Shown piece after piece: positions 49,692 to 59,439 of a stretch of 64,000 nt of DNA. Every line of letters starts with the position of its first letter. The first letter of the stretch is position 1. The position numbers and the translations under genes were made by a program. This DNA is from Nonomuraea glycinis (GTDB taxonomy: Bacteria > Actinomycetota > Actinomycetes > Streptosporangiales > Streptosporangiaceae), in the NCBI RefSeq assembly GCF_014646515.1, contig NZ_BMNK01000002.1, positions 124,001 to 188,000 on the forward strand, written 5' to 3'. The notes under the pieces are model-generated. The model was given only the letters and a program-made list of their open reading frames with translations. It was not told where the DNA came from and searched no databases.

Positions 49692-50486
49692 GTGTACCGG
49701 TTCCTGCTTACTCCGCGCTGGGTCGCGCTTCACCTCGTCGTGCTGCTCGTGATCCCCGCCTTCGTGTTCCTGGGCCGGTGGCAGTTCGGGCGCTTCGAGG
49801 AGCGCTCGGCCAACAGCGACCTGGTCACCGGCAACATCGAGAGCGCGCCGGTGCCGCTCGGCGAGCTCGCCCGGCCCGGACAGCCGGTCAAGGAGTCCGA
49901 CCGGTTCCGGAAGGTCGTGGCGGCCGGCACCTACGACGCCCAGCACGCGCTGGTGGTGCGCCGGCGACCCCAGGACGGGCACAACGGGTTCTACGTGCTG
50001 ACCCCGCTGGTGCTCGGCAGCGGGCAGGCCGTGCTGGTGAACCGGGGCTGGGTGAAGGCCGGCGCGACCGCCGACACGCCGCCCGAGGTGCCCGCCCCAC
50101 CCTCTGGTGAGGTAACTGTCACCGGACGACTACGTCCAGGCGAGACCGAGGAGAACAGCGGGCTCAGGGACCGCCCTGGGCTGCCGCCCGGCCAGGTGCT
50201 GCTCATCGATCCCGGCAAGATCGGCGCGGCGTTGCCGTACCGGCTCGTGGGCGGCTACGTGGAGCTGGTCGAGCAGCGGCCGGAGAGCCCCGCCGCGCCC
50301 GCGCCGGTGCCCGCGCCCGACGTGGGGGCGGGCGGCGGGCTCAATCTCGCGTACGGCGTGCAGTGGTGGCTGTTCATCGGGATCGCGATCGGCGGCTGGG
50401 TGCTGCTGATCCGGCGTGAGCTGGCCGATCGCAAGGCCAAGGAGGACGCAGGCACACCCCTGGAGGCGGAAGTTTCTCCCCGTTAA
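49692..50486 (+). CDS. SURF1 family cytochrome oxidase biogenesis protein
   Basis: 264 residues from GTG 49692 (VYRFLLTPRWVALHLVVLLV). Two membrane helices, one at each end (about 9-29 and 222-242), flank an extracytoplasmic domain with LGRWQFGRFEER, HNGFYVLTPLVL, VLVNRGWV and the final YGVQWWLFIGIAIGGWVLLI. SURF1 supports haem insertion into the aa3 oxidase. The start fits a leaderless message (TACCCT 6 bases upstream). The phosphatase gene follows after 9 bases. Confidence 0.92.
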   Translation: MYRFLLTPRWVALHLVVLLVIPAFVFLGRWQFGRFEERSANSDLVTGNIESAPVPLGELARPGQPVKESDRFRKVVAAGTYDAQHALVVRRRPQDGHNGFYVLTPLVLGSGQAVLVNRGWVKAGATADTPPEVPAPPSGEVTVTGRLRPGETEENSGLRDRPGLPPGQVLLIDPGKIGAALPYRLVGGYVELVEQRPESPAAPAPVPAPDVGAGGGLNLAYGVQWWLFIGIAIGGWVLLIRRELADRKAKEDAGTPLEAEVSPR

Positions 50487-50495
50487 CGTGGGTTC

Positions 50496-51239
50496 ATGAG
50501 TCGCCACATCAAGTTCACCAATATCCACAATTTTCGAGACGTCGGTGGATACGCCACCAAGGACGGGCGCACCGTCAGGTGGCGGCGGCTCTACCGTGCC
50601 GACTCCCTCGGCCGGCTGTCCGGTCAGGACCTCGACACCTTCCGTGCGCTGCGCGTGAAGACGGTCATCGACCTGCGGCACGCCCATGAGGTGGCGGGAT
50701 CGGGCCGGGTGCCCGAGGAGGACGGCCTGGCCTACCACAACCTGCCCGTCGAGGGCCGGCGCTGGAACAACGTCCCCTACGACGGCACGCCGCCGGTGGC
50801 GCGCTTCCTCGCCGACCGCTACCTGGAGGTGACGGAGGACGGCGTCGCGCACCTGCGCACCGCCGTGACCACCATCGCCCAGGCCGACTGCGCCCCCGTG
50901 GTCGTCCACTGCGCCGCAGGCAAGGACCGCACCGGCCTGCTCACGGCCATGATCCTGTCCCTGGTGGGCGTGGCCGAGGACGACATCGTGGCCGACTACG
51001 CGCTGACCGGACTGGCCACCGAGCGCTTCATCGCCGACTGGCGCCTCAGGCACCCCGACGCGCCCATGTGGGACGGCTTCGGGCTGGCGCCCGCCGAGAC
51101 GATGCGGCTCTTCCTCGACGATCTGGCGAGCAGGCACGGCTCCGTCGAGGGATACGTCACCGACGTGCTCGGCCTGGATGCCGCGGTCATCGGCGGGCTG
51201 CGCGAGCACCTTCTGACCGGACCGATCCCGGCCGAGTGA
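50496..51239 (+). CDS. Tyrosine-protein phosphatase (DSP-like)
   Basis: 247 residues of the Y_phosphatase3 family: NFRDVGGYATKDGRTVRWRR, VKTVIDLRHAHEVAGSGRVP, and the P-loop VVHCAAGKDRTGLL with Cys139 and Arg145. It removes phosphate from protein tyrosines or phosphoinositide-like substrates. TAACGT sits 6 bases before the ATG, consistent with a leaderless promoter of its own at the end of the SURF1 gene. Confidence 0.92.
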   Translation: MSRHIKFTNIHNFRDVGGYATKDGRTVRWRRLYRADSLGRLSGQDLDTFRALRVKTVIDLRHAHEVAGSGRVPEEDGLAYHNLPVEGRRWNNVPYDGTPPVARFLADRYLEVTEDGVAHLRTAVTTIAQADCAPVVVHCAAGKDRTGLLTAMILSLVGVAEDDIVADYALTGLATERFIADWRLRHPDAPMWDGFGLAPAETMRLFLDDLASRHGSVEGYVTDVLGLDAAVIGGLREHLLTGPIPAE

Positions 51240-51308
51240 CCGGCTCGGAGACCCAACGGATACGTCGCAGCTTGTTCGACGTTATCCCGCCGTCGTACGG
51301 TTACCTGC

Positions 51309-52514
51309 GTGACTACGCCGCTGCTCCCCGACCCAGACCCGAGGCGGCGCGACTATGTGATCATCTCGGCGGACGATCACTTGATCGAGCCCCCTGACCT
51401 TTTCGAGGACAGGCTGCCGGAGAAGTACGCCGATGTCGCGCCCAAGGTCGTCGAGACCGAGGCCGGTCACCAGGTATGGCGCTACGGAGGCGCCACCTAC
51501 CCCTGCGCGGGCCTGGACGTGGGCGCGGGGCTGCCACGCGAGCAGTGGACGCTGGACCCGGTCAGGTTCGACAACATGCGCCCCGGCTGCCACGACATCG
51601 AGGCCCGCATCGAGGACATGGACGTGGCCGGCATCTGGGCCGCTCTGTGCTTCCCCGGCATGGTGGCCGGTCAGGCGGGCATGCCGTTCGCCAGGACCCG
51701 CGACCAGGAGCTCGGCCTGGCGCTGGTCAAGGCCTACAACGACTGGCACATCGACGTCTGGGCGGGCACCTACCCCGAGCGCATCATCGGCCTGCAGCTC
51801 CCCTGGCTGCCCGATCCCGACATCGCCGCCAAGGAGATCCGGGCCAACGCGGCGCGGGGCTTCAAGGCCGTGGTGTTCCCCGAGTTCCCGACGCGGCTGC
51901 GGCTGCCGTCGATCCACACCGGCCACTGGGACCCGTTCTTCGCCGCCTGCGAGGAGACCGGCACCGTCGTGGCCCTGCACACCGGCGCGTCGAGCTGGTC
52001 GCCGGCGCCCTCGCCGGACACGCCCATCGAGGCGATCACCACGCTGATGCCGACCAGCGCCATGTTCGCCTGTGCCGACTGGCTCTGGTCCGGACTGCCG
52101 CTACGCTTCCCCAACCTGCGCATCCTCATCGTGGAGGGCGGCGTGGGCTGGCTGCCGATGCTCGCCGAGCGGGCCGACTACGCGCTCGACCACCCGGTCG
52201 CGGGCGAGGCGGAGTGGGACGGCGGGATCAAGCCCAGCGAGGTGCTGCGCCGCAACTTCTTCTTCGGCACGCTCGACGACCACGCGCTGTCCGGCGTGCG
52301 GCTCGCGGTCGGCCTGGACCACGTCCTGCAGGAGAGCGGCTATCCGCACTCCGACTCGACCTGGCCCGACACCCAGCAGGCGGTCTCGCGCAATCTCGGC
52401 GCGCTGCCGCCCGCCGACATCGCCAGGGTGGCGTACGGCAACGCGGCCCGGCTGTTCGGGCACCCGTTGCCGTCGCGCGCCTGGCTCAGGATGGAAGAGA
52501 TCTATCCTTCCTGA
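51309..52514 (+). CDS. Amidohydrolase family protein (amidohydrolase 2)
   Basis: 401 residues from GTG 51309. Metal-dependent TIM barrel: ISADDHLIEPPDLFEDRL (DDH in place of the usual HxH-type entry), HDIEARIEDMDVAGIWAALC, VALHTGASSWS, and FGTLDDHAL with GLDHVLQESGYPHSDSTWP. Relatives are ACMSD-like decarboxylases and hydrolases of aromatic or polyketide-like acids. TACGGT lies 7 bases before the GTG, suggesting a leaderless message. Its 3' end overlaps the convergent YkvA gene by 13 bases. Confidence 0.9.
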   Translation: MTTPLLPDPDPRRRDYVIISADDHLIEPPDLFEDRLPEKYADVAPKVVETEAGHQVWRYGGATYPCAGLDVGAGLPREQWTLDPVRFDNMRPGCHDIEARIEDMDVAGIWAALCFPGMVAGQAGMPFARTRDQELGLALVKAYNDWHIDVWAGTYPERIIGLQLPWLPDPDIAAKEIRANAARGFKAVVFPEFPTRLRLPSIHTGHWDPFFAACEETGTVVALHTGASSWSPAPSPDTPIEAITTLMPTSAMFACADWLWSGLPLRFPNLRILIVEGGVGWLPMLAERADYALDHPVAGEAEWDGGIKPSEVLRRNFFFGTLDDHALSGVRLAVGLDHVLQESGYPHSDSTWPDTQQAVSRNLGALPPADIARVAYGNAARLFGHPLPSRAWLRMEEIYPS

Positions 52515-52861
52515 GGGATTCCTTCGACCCGGCCGGTGATGATCTGGCGTTCGTGGTCCACGTAGCGGCCGCTCTCACCGAGCAGCGAGGCCATGAGCCA
52601 GAGGAACACCCCGAAGTCGTCCGCGACCCCGATCAGGACGAGGAAGTCGGGGATGACGTCGATCGGAGAGATCATGTAGACGACGCCGAGCGCCATCAGG
52701 CCGAGCTTGCCCTTGCCCAGGCCGGTGTACCGGCCGCGCATCACCGCGCCGATCATGCGCGGAATCGCGCGCACTCGCGTCATCAGGCCCGGCGTGCCCG
52801 GCTTGGTGACCTCTTGGTAGGTGCGCCATGCCGCCGCCGCCCGTGCTGGTTTCGCCATCAT
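52502..52861 (-). CDS. YkvA/DUF1232 family membrane protein
   Basis: 119 residues. The signature VVYMISPIDVIPDFLVLIGVADD is split across two hydrophobic stretches (about 52-85). The N-terminus is basic and the C-terminus acidic. The family function is unknown. It is convergent with the amidohydrolase gene. Confidence 0.88.
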   Translation of the reverse strand: MMAKPARAAAAWRTYQEVTKPGTPGLMTRVRAIPRMIGAVMRGRYTGLGKGKLGLMALGVVYMISPIDVIPDFLVLIGVADDFGVFLWLMASLLGESGRYVDHERQIITGRVEGIPQEG

Positions 52862-52917
52862 GTGATCCCCCTTACCCGGTCATCACGACATAACGTGTTA
52901 CCCAGGGAGATTCGTTC

Positions 52918-53886
52918 CTAACGATCTTCCTTTACGGGGGCAAGGTCGCGGACCGCCTGGGTGATGGAGACCTCGCCGCCAGGGATGGGGGCAAGAATCG
53001 GCGTATCGAGACCGTTGTCCACATATTTCTGGATCCTGGCCCGGCAGGTGGCCGCGTCGCCGTGCACCACCAGGGCGTCGACCACCTCGTCAGGGATGGC
53101 CCTCAGCGCCGCCTGACGGTCGCCTGCGGCCCACGCCTCGTGCAGGGGGCGCAACACCTCGGCCCGGCCCAGCCAGTCGTGGAAGGCGGCGTAGGCGGGC
53201 ACGGTGAGATAACTGGCCAGCATCCACCTGGCCGTCTCGCGCACCTGGTCCGCGTCCTCGTTCACGCAGACGAACAGGCGGGCGATCAACTCGGTGTCCG
53301 GCCCGATCTCCGCGCGGACCGTGCGCACGTCGTCCGGCGAGAGCCAGTTGGTGATCGCCCCGTCGGCCTCCTCGGCCGCCAGGCGCAGCATCCGCGGCCG
53401 GAGCGCGGCCAGCACGATCTTGGGCGGCACCTTCGGCGCCCGTTCCAGCTTGAAGCCCTTGATCTCGAACGTCTCGTACGCCTGCGACACCTTCTCGCCG
53501 GCCAGCGCCGCCCGCAGGAAGCGCAGGGTGTCCCGGGTCCGCGCGTAGGGCTTGACGAACTCCACCGCGTTCCAGCGCTCCACGATCGCCGGGGAGGACG
53601 AGCCGATGCCGAGCACGAACCGCTCGGGCGCGAGATCGGCCAGCGTGGCGGCGGACATCGCCAGCAGCGCGGGGCCACGGGTGGACACGGGCACGATGGC
53701 GCTGCCCAGCCTGACCCCGGGGGCCCACTGCGCGGCCAGGGCCAGCGGCGTGAGCCCGTCCGCGCCGTTGACCTCGGACGACCACACGTCGGTGTAGCCC
53801 AGTGCGGGCAACTCCGCGATCAACTCCTGCGACTGGGCGAGCGAACGGTCGTAGAAGGGGATCGTCATGCCCCAGTTCTGCGTCAT
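52918..53886 (-). CDS. LLM class F420-dependent oxidoreductase
   Basis: 322 residues: MTQNWGMTIPFYDRSLAQSQ, LPALGYTDVWSSEVNGADGL, LGSAIVPVSTRGPALLAMSA, APERFVLGIGSSSPAIVERW, then VPPKIVLAALRPRMLRLAAE. The pattern fits F420-using luciferase-like enzymes of actinobacteria. It lies 33 bases downstream of a TetR gene on the same strand, with a palindrome in the gap, so the TetR probably controls it. Confidence 0.9.
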   Translation of the reverse strand: MTQNWGMTIPFYDRSLAQSQELIAELPALGYTDVWSSEVNGADGLTPLALAAQWAPGVRLGSAIVPVSTRGPALLAMSAATLADLAPERFVLGIGSSSPAIVERWNAVEFVKPYARTRDTLRFLRAALAGEKVSQAYETFEIKGFKLERAPKVPPKIVLAALRPRMLRLAAEEADGAITNWLSPDDVRTVRAEIGPDTELIARLFVCVNEDADQVRETARWMLASYLTVPAYAAFHDWLGRAEVLRPLHEAWAAGDRQAALRAIPDEVVDALVVHGDAATCRARIQKYVDNGLDTPILAPIPGGEVSITQAVRDLAPVKEDR

Positions 53887-53898
53887 GCCCCCGACCGT

Positions 53899-53912
53899 AC
53901 CAACCGGTCGGT
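53899..53912. promoter_or_regulatory. TetR-type operator in the tetR/oxidoreductase gap
   Basis: ACCAACCGGTCGGT is a 14-bp palindrome with one mismatched pair, of the ACCGACCGGTCGGT type common for TetR regulators. It occupies the short gap between the TetR gene and the F420 oxidoreductase gene. Confidence 0.6.
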
Positions 53913-53919
53913 CGTCGTA

Positions 53920-54597
53920 CTATGCCCGCAGTTCGTGCACCGCGGCGATGAAGTCCTGCGTGATCCCCCGCAGCCCCGGCAGATGCGACAGGCTCACCAG
54001 CCGGTCCACCAGCGGCACCGTGACCTCGATCAGCCGGTAGGTGCGCGCGCACCCCGGCGAGGTGTCATGCACCCAGAACAGCACCATGCCCATGGACAGC
54101 AGCCAGAGCAGCTCCGGCAGCTCCGCACGGAGCTCGGCGTTCATCCGGTCCCGCGACCCCTCGACCACCTGCCGGTAGATCCCGATGGACGCCTCACGGG
54201 CCGGCGAGGACTGGGCGCTGAACGGGCTCAGCGGGTTCGTCGGCTCGGCCGCGTGCTTGAAGAACTTCACGGCGAACTCGTGGTACGGCTCCGAGACCCG
54301 TACCCACTCGCGCAGCACCCCACTCAGCCGGGCGGCCAGCGTGGACTCGGTGGCCAGCAACTCCTGGCAGGCCCGCTCGTGCTCCATCTGGGCGCGGTCG
54401 TAGTAGGCCTGGACCAGCGCCTCCTTGCCCGCGAAGTAGTAGTAGGCGTTGCCCACGGACACCCCGGCCTCGGCGGCGATCGCCCGCATGGTCGTCGCCT
54501 CGAAGCCGCGCTCCCGGAACAGGCGCAAGGCCGTCTCGACGATGACCTCTCGAGTGCTCTCCGATTCTCGGTTTCGGGCTTCGGACACGTTCGTCAC
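53920..54597 (-). CDS. TetR family transcriptional regulator
   Basis: 225 residues. HTH: VIVETALRLFRERGFEATTM, RAIAAEAGVSVGNAYYYFAG. The ligand domain is long (AELPELLWLLSMGMVLFWVH). It heads the operon with the F420-dependent oxidoreductase; the operator-like palindrome lies just beyond its stop. Confidence 0.92.
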   Translation of the reverse strand: MTNVSEARNRESESTREVIVETALRLFRERGFEATTMRAIAAEAGVSVGNAYYYFAGKEALVQAYYDRAQMEHERACQELLATESTLAARLSGVLREWVRVSEPYHEFAVKFFKHAAEPTNPLSPFSAQSSPAREASIGIYRQVVEGSRDRMNAELRAELPELLWLLSMGMVLFWVHDTSPGCARTYRLIEVTVPLVDRLVSLSHLPGLRGITQDFIAAVHELRA

Positions 54598-54743
54598 TTT
54601 ACGGCTTAATGCGGGGTTAGGTCATGAAGCCGCACGGTGATCGGCGCCACAAGGCAAAGATCCTGGTGTGGCAGGGGTTATCCGGCGTGAACAGTGGGAT
54701 TGATGATTCCAGCGGAAGGGCTATTCCGCGAAAAGGCATCGAC

Positions 54744-55526
54744 ATGTGGATACGTAGGACAGTGCGGCTCCTCGTGGTTGCACTCTTTGCTCACGAAATC
54801 TCCATAATCGCACTGGCGTCCGCGGCCTCCGCCGCACCGATCACGCCAGCTGAAGAGCCAGGACCAGCGCCGGCCCCGATCATTCGCGTCTATCACCTCG
54901 GGGGGGCGTACCAGGCTCCCCAGTGGCACGACGCGCTCGACGAGGCCGCGACGACCCTGGCGGAGACCTATAACGTGCCGACCGCCCAGGAGGCGGCGGT
55001 TCCGCGCGAGCGGCGCCCCGAAGCGCGCGCGGGCAAGGCGGGGATCGGCTGGAAGCAGTCGGCACGGCCGCGGGCCAAGCAGGCCCGCCGGCCGCTGGTG
55101 AACCTGCGCCGAGCCCTGCCGAGGCAGGCGACAGTGCAGCTGTCGCACGCCAACGCCTCCCGCTGGCTCAAGCAGGCGGGTCTGCGCTGGCGATCGACGG
55201 GCAACTGCACCGACAAGCGACTGCGCTACTGCACCTCGCTGGATGCGGTCCGGACGTCGACCGTCTCCGGGCTCATCGAGCTCAAGCAGCGCAGTGGGTG
55301 CCGGGTCATGGTCACCGGCGGCACCGAAGCAGGCCACGCGCCCGGCCCGTTGAGCCATGGCGCGGGCTACAAGGCCGACATCTCGCCCAACCCATGCATC
55401 GATCGCTTCATCACACAGAATCACGATCGAGCGGGGATGCGGAGTGACGGCTCCCGGTTGTACCGCTCCGAGTCGGGCACCGTCTTCGCCGACGAGGGCG
55501 ACCACTGGGACATCCTCTTCCGATGA
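54744..55526 (+). CDS. Secreted M15-like peptidase domain protein
   Basis: 260 residues from ATG 54744 (AAAGG 7 bases upstream). A signal peptide (MWIRRTVRLLVVALFAHEIS, then IIALASAASAAP) is followed by a basic, Arg/Ala-rich linker (about 85-130) and a C-terminal domain with H205xxxxxxD212 (SHGAGYKADIS) and H254 (EGDHWDILF). The H-x6-D plus H pattern and acidic neighbour match zinc D-Ala-D-Ala/L-Ala-D-Glu peptidases of family M15. A cell-wall role is inferred. The gene lies alone between TetR and asd. Confidence 0.72.
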   Translation: MWIRRTVRLLVVALFAHEISIIALASAASAAPITPAEEPGPAPAPIIRVYHLGGAYQAPQWHDALDEAATTLAETYNVPTAQEAAVPRERRPEARAGKAGIGWKQSARPRAKQARRPLVNLRRALPRQATVQLSHANASRWLKQAGLRWRSTGNCTDKRLRYCTSLDAVRTSTVSGLIELKQRSGCRVMVTGGTEAGHAPGPLSHGAGYKADISPNPCIDRFITQNHDRAGMRSDGSRLYRSESGTVFADEGDHWDILFR

Positions 55527-55539
55527 ACAGGATGTCCCA
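55506..55539. terminator. Bidirectional terminator between the M15-like and asd genes
   Basis: TGGGACATCCT (55506-55516) pairs with AGGATGTCCCA (55529-55539), 11 bp, with a 12-nt loop that contains the M15-like gene's stop codon. It serves the two convergent genes. Confidence 0.75.
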
Positions 55540-55547
55540 TGCTCCGG

Positions 55548-56606
55548 TCAGAACTCCGAGGCGACCAGCTCGGCGATCTCCGCCGCGTTCAGGGCGGCTC
55601 CCTTGCGCAGGTTGTCGCCACAGACGAACAGGTCCAGCGTGTTGGGGAAGTCGATCGCCTGACGCACCCGGCCCACGTAAGTGGGATCGGTGCCCACCAC
55701 GTCGGCGGGCATCGGGTAGACGCCGTTGGCCGGGTCGTCCCGCAGCACCACCGTCGGCGCCGCCTCCAGCACCCGATGCGCGTCGGCCACCGTGATCTCG
55801 CGCTCGAAGCGCGCGTGCACGGCCAGCGAGTGGGTGGTGATCACCGGCACCCTGACACAGGTCGCGGAGACCTTGAGGTCGGGAATGCCGAGGATCTTAC
55901 GGGACTCGTTACGGAGCTTGAGCTCCTCGGAGGCCCAGCCACCGTCCTTGTAGGAGCCCGCCCACGGCACCACGTTGAACGCGACGGGCGCCGGGAACGG
56001 CGACTCCTCCGGCAGCTTGTTGGCCAGCGCCTTGCGCACGTCACCGGCCACCTGGCCGATCGTGCGGTCCCCGGCCAGCGCCTCGACCTCGTCGTAGAGC
56101 CGCGCCGAGCCCGCCACACCCGCGCCCGACACCGCCTGGTAGGAGGCGACGACGAGCTCGGTGAGCACATACTCGGCGTGCAGCGCGCCGATGGCCGCCA
56201 TCATCGACAGCGTGGTGCAGTTGGGCGTGGAGACGATGTTGCGCGGGCGGTTGCGGGCGTCCTGCGGGTTGACCTCGGGCACCACCAGCGGGACGTCGGG
56301 CTCCATCCGGAACGTGCCGGACTTGTCGATGGCGATCGCGCCACGCTCGGCCGCGATCGGCACCCAGACGGCCGACACCTCGTCGGGCACGTCGAAGATG
56401 GCGATGTCGATGCCGTCGAACACCTCGGGTGCCAGCGCCTGGACGACCACGTCCTCGCCGCGGACCCGCAGCACCTTGCCCGCCGAGCGCGCCGAGGCCA
56501 CCAGGCGCACCTCGCCCCAGATGTCGTCCCGGGTCGAGACGATGTCCCGCATGACGGTGCCGACCGCGCCGGTGGCGCCGATCAGCGCCAGATTGGGCCT
56601 GCTCAT
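55548..56606 (-). CDS. asd: Aspartate-semialdehyde dehydrogenase
   Basis: 352 residues. It reduces beta-aspartyl phosphate to the semialdehyde, the branch to lysine, methionine, threonine and diaminopimelate. NADP loop [16 protein letters not shown]; catalytic Cys130 in [36 protein letters not shown]. Its ATG overlaps the ask stop by 4 bases, so the pair is coupled. Confidence 0.96.
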   Translation of the reverse strand: MSRPNLALIGATGAVGTVMRDIVSTRDDIWGEVRLVASARSAGKVLRVRGEDVVVQALAPEVFDGIDIAIFDVPDEVSAVWVPIAAERGAIAIDKSGTFRMEPDVPLVVPEVNPQDARNRPRNIVSTPNCTTLSMMAAIGALHAEYVLTELVVASYQAVSGAGVAGSARLYDEVEALAGDRTIGQVAGDVRKALANKLPEESPFPAPVAFNVVPWAGSYKDGGWASEELKLRNESRKILGIPDLKVSATCVRVPVITTHSLAVHARFEREITVADAHRVLEAAPTVVLRDDPANGVYPMPADVVGTDPTYVGRVRQAIDFPNTLDLFVCGDNLRKGAALNAAEIAELVASEF

Positions 56607-57124
56607 CGTCCTGAACCTCCATACACAACGGCTTCGACCTGGTCGGAATCGAGATCGAAGGCGTGGTGCGCGGCGGCCACGGCCGCGTCGACACCGTCCT
56701 GCTCGACGATCACGGAGATGCGGATCTCCGAGGTGGAGATCATCTCGATGTTGACCCCCACGTCGGCGAGGGCCGCGAAGAATGTCGCCGTGACGCCGGG
56801 GTGTGAGCGCATGCCCGCGCCGATCAGCGACACCTTCCCGATCTGGTCGTCGAAGAGCACAGACTCGAAGGCGATGTCTCCCTGGATCTTCTTCAGCGAC
56901 GTCAGCGCGGTCGAGCTGTCCGCCGTCGGCAGCGTGAAGGAGATGTCGGTGCGGCCGGTCGCCGCGGCCGAGACGTTCTGCACGATCATGTCGATGTTGA
57001 CCCCGGCCTCGGCCAGTGTTTTGAAGATCGCGGCAGCCTCACCGACCTTGTCGGGCACCCCGACAACAGTGATCTTGGCCTCGCTCCGGTCGTGCGCGAC
57101 GCCGGAGATGATCGGCTGCTCCAT
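56603..57124 (-). CDS. Aspartate kinase beta subunit from an internal start
   Basis: ATG 57124 (Met252: [20 protein letters not shown]) has GAAGGA 5 bases upstream inside ask. The product, 173 residues, is the pair of ACT domains. Corynebacterium and Bacillus lysC make the beta subunit of an alpha2-beta2 enzyme from the equivalent internal Met, so the same is expected here. Confidence 0.65.
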   Translation of the reverse strand: MEQPIISGVAHDRSEAKITVVGVPDKVGEAAAIFKTLAEAGVNIDMIVQNVSAAATGRTDISFTLPTADSSTALTSLKKIQGDIAFESVLFDDQIGKVSLIGAGMRSHPGVTATFFAALADVGVNIEMISTSEIRISVIVEQDGVDAAVAAAHHAFDLDSDQVEAVVYGGSGR

Positions 57125-57877
57125 CTCGGTTCCTTCGGTGTAAGGGTCGGAGACGACCCACGTGCCTTCCTTATTGCTGAAAGAGCTTCGTACGTGAATC
57201 GGCAGGTCGAAGCGGCGAGCATACTCGACGCAGCGCAGGTGCAGGATCTTCGCCCCGCAGGCCGCCATCTCCATCATCTCGTCATAGGAGATCTTGGGAA
57301 TCTGGCGTGCTCCGGGCACGATGCGGGGGTCCGCGGTGAAGATGCCGTCCACGTCCGTGTAGATCTCACAGACATCCGCCTCCAGCGCCGCCGCCAGCGC
57401 GACCGCGGTGGTGTCCGAGCCGCCCCGGCCCAGCGTGGTGATGTCCTTGGTGTCCTGCGAGACGCCCTGGAAGCCGGCCACGATCGCGATGTGGCCCTGG
57501 TCGAGCGCCTCACGGATGCGGCTCGGCGTCACGTCGATGATGCGCGCCTTGCCGTGCGTCGAATCGGTGATCACACCGGCCTGCGAGCCTGTGAACGAGC
57601 GGGCCTCGTGCCCCAGGTTGGCGATCGCCATCGCCAGCAGCGCCATCGAGATGCGCTCCCCGGAGGTCAGCAGCATGTCGAGCTCGCGGCCCGGAGGCAG
57701 CGGCGACACCTGCTCGGCCAGGTCGAGGAGCTCGTCGGTGGTGTCGCCCATGGCGGAGACGATGACGACCACGCTGTTGCCGGCTTTTTTCGTCGTGACG
57801 ATGCGCTGCGCGACCCGCTTGATGCTGGTCGCATCGGCAACGGACGAACCACCGTACTTTTGCACAACGAGGGCCAC
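56603..57877 (-). CDS. ask: Aspartate kinase
   Basis: 424 residues. It phosphorylates aspartate to start the aspartate family pathway. Kinase domain: [73 protein letters not shown]. Two ACT domains follow (about 265-420) for feedback by lysine and threonine. It is translated with asd. An internal start for a separate regulatory subunit is present (see next entry). Confidence 0.96.
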   Translation of the reverse strand: MALVVQKYGGSSVADATSIKRVAQRIVTTKKAGNSVVVIVSAMGDTTDELLDLAEQVSPLPPGRELDMLLTSGERISMALLAMAIANLGHEARSFTGSQAGVITDSTHGKARIIDVTPSRIREALDQGHIAIVAGFQGVSQDTKDITTLGRGGSDTTAVALAAALEADVCEIYTDVDGIFTADPRIVPGARQIPKISYDEMMEMAACGAKILHLRCVEYARRFDLPIHVRSSFSNKEGTWVVSDPYTEGTEMEQPIISGVAHDRSEAKITVVGVPDKVGEAAAIFKTLAEAGVNIDMIVQNVSAAATGRTDISFTLPTADSSTALTSLKKIQGDIAFESVLFDDQIGKVSLIGAGMRSHPGVTATFFAALADVGVNIEMISTSEIRISVIVEQDGVDAAVAAAHHAFDLDSDQVEAVVYGGSGR

Positions 57878-57962
57878 AAGAGTCTCCCGGTCTGGACTGT
57901 GAGATGCCAGTCTACTTGGGGTGTCTCATGCCACTAAGATGCGGACCAGTATGTGGACGTGC

Positions 57963-58493
57963 CTAGGCGGTGGTGGCCTCCTCCGCCACGTCAAGCCGCG
58001 AGTGGGCGGCGAGGGCCTGCAGCGCGCGCATGGCGGCGCCCGCGTGGTTGCCCCAGGTGTTGAAGTAGGAGTATTGCCACCACCACAGAGCCTCGTGCGG
58101 CCGGCCCGCCTGATAGTGGCGCAGCCCGTGGATGAGGTCGGCGGCGACCGCCGTCAGGTCGTCCGAGAGCCGGTAGGGCGTCACAGAGGTGTCCTTGTAC
58201 GGATCGAACACCTCGGCGTAGTCGTCCACCGCCTCCAGCAGCTCACCCAGAGCCGTGCGCACCCCGTCGATGTCGGGGTCCTCGCCCAGCGGGGGCTCGT
58301 AGTTGCCGGAAAGGATCACGTCCTGGTTGGCGCCGAGCTTGGCTCCCGCCAGGCTCACCTGCGCCACCTCGACGAGGAGCAGCGACCAGATGGCATCGCC
58401 GCCCTCGCCGCCGGCCACTCTCGCCAGGCCGTCCACATAGTTCTGGGCGTGTCCGGCGATCTCCTCCGCCAGGGTGCTCCACTCGTCAGACAT
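57963..58493 (-). CDS. DUF5063 domain-containing protein
   Basis: 176 residues from ATG 58493 ([20 protein letters not shown]). Helical protein with [60 protein letters not shown]. It is always found next to recR in related genomes; function unknown. The start overlaps the recR stop by 8 bases, implying coupled translation. Confidence 0.9.
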   Translation of the reverse strand: MSDEWSTLAEEIAGHAQNYVDGLARVAGGEGGDAIWSLLLVEVAQVSLAGAKLGANQDVILSGNYEPPLGEDPDIDGVRTALGELLEAVDDYAEVFDPYKDTSVTPYRLSDDLTAVAADLIHGLRHYQAGRPHEALWWWQYSYFNTWGNHAGAAMRALQALAAHSRLDVAEEATTA

Positions 58494-59085
58494 CCAGCAG
58501 CCTCCGTCCTTCGAACGCACGGCCCAAGGTCACCTCGTCGGCGTACTCCAGATCACCGCCGACAGGCAGACCGCTGGCCAGTCGTGTCACTTTCATGCCC
58601 ATCGGCTTGACCAGCCGGGCAAGGTAGGTAGCCGTCGCCTCCCCCTCAAGGTTGGGGTCCGTGGCGAGGATGAGCTCCGTGACCCGGCCGTCCGCCAGCC
58701 TGGTCATGAGCTCACGAATGCGCAGGTCCTCGGGACCGACGCCGTCGATCGGGCTGATCGCGCCGCCGAGGACGTGGTAGGTGCCGCGGAACTCGCGCGT
58801 CTTCTCGATCGCGACGACGTCCTTGGACTCCTCCACCACGCAGATCACGTGCGTGTCGCGGCGCGGGTCGCGGCAGATGCGGCACTCCTCCTCGGCGGCC
58901 ACGTTGCCGCAGGTCCGGCAGAATCGGACCTTGTCCTTGACCTCCAACAGCGCGTGCGCCAGCCGCTTGACGTCGGCAGGATCGGCCGCCAGCAGGTGGA
59001 ACGCGATTCGCTGCGCGCTCTTGGGACCGACGCCGGGCAGCAGGCCCAGCTCGTCGATCAGATTCTGGACGACCCCTTCGTACAT
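58486..59085 (-). CDS. recR: Recombination protein RecR
   Basis: 199 residues. Works with RecF/RecO to load RecA at gaps. Helix-hairpin-helix [20 protein letters not shown], zinc finger [16 protein letters not shown], and Toprim domain [39 protein letters not shown]. It starts 3 bases from the ybaB stop in a ybaB-recR-DUF5063 operon. Confidence 0.97.
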   Translation of the reverse strand: MYEGVVQNLIDELGLLPGVGPKSAQRIAFHLLAADPADVKRLAHALLEVKDKVRFCRTCGNVAAEEECRICRDPRRDTHVICVVEESKDVVAIEKTREFRGTYHVLGGAISPIDGVGPEDLRIRELMTRLADGRVTELILATDPNLEGEATATYLARLVKPMGMKVTRLASGLPVGGDLEYADEVTLGRAFEGRRLLDV

Positions 59086-59088
59086 CGT

Positions 59089-59439
59089 CTAAAACCCTGG
59101 CAACTGGCCGAGGCCGCCGCCGCCCAGGCCCTGGGCCAGCGGACCGAGCTTCTCCTGCTGCAGGTCGGCCGCCGCCCTGACCGCGTCGCGCACGGCGGCG
59201 ATCACCAGATCGGCGATCGTGTCGGCGGTGTCCTGCGGGTCGGCGGCGTCGATGACATTCGGATTGATCTTGAGCTCGAGCAGCTCGCCCGAGCCGTTGA
59301 CGACGGCCGTGACCAGGCCGCCACCGGCCGAGCCCTCGATCTGCGCGTCGTTGAGCTCCTGCTGGGCGCTCACAAGCTGCTGCTGCATGAGCTGTGCCTG
59401 CTCCAGCAGCTGCTGCAGGTTGACATCCCCTGGGTTCAC
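59089..59439 (-). CDS. YbaB/EbfC family nucleoid-associated protein
   Basis: 116 residues from GTG 59439 ([20 protein letters not shown]), with GAGGAGC 7 bases upstream; a 50-codon upstream extension is not YbaB-like. Core: [40 protein letters not shown]. The C-terminus is Gly-rich ([13 protein letters not shown]). Binds DNA as a dimer. Confidence 0.95.
   Translation of the reverse strand: MNPGDVNLQQLLEQAQLMQQQLVSAQQELNDAQIEGSAGGGLVTAVVNGSGELLELKINPNVIDAADPQDTADTIADLVIAAVRDAVRAAADLQQEKLGPLAQGLGGGGLGQLPGF

Noticed and set aside
55539..57143. Long plus-strand open frames opposite asd and ask
   Set aside because: They lie wholly within two well-supported minus-strand enzymes and have antisense-type composition.
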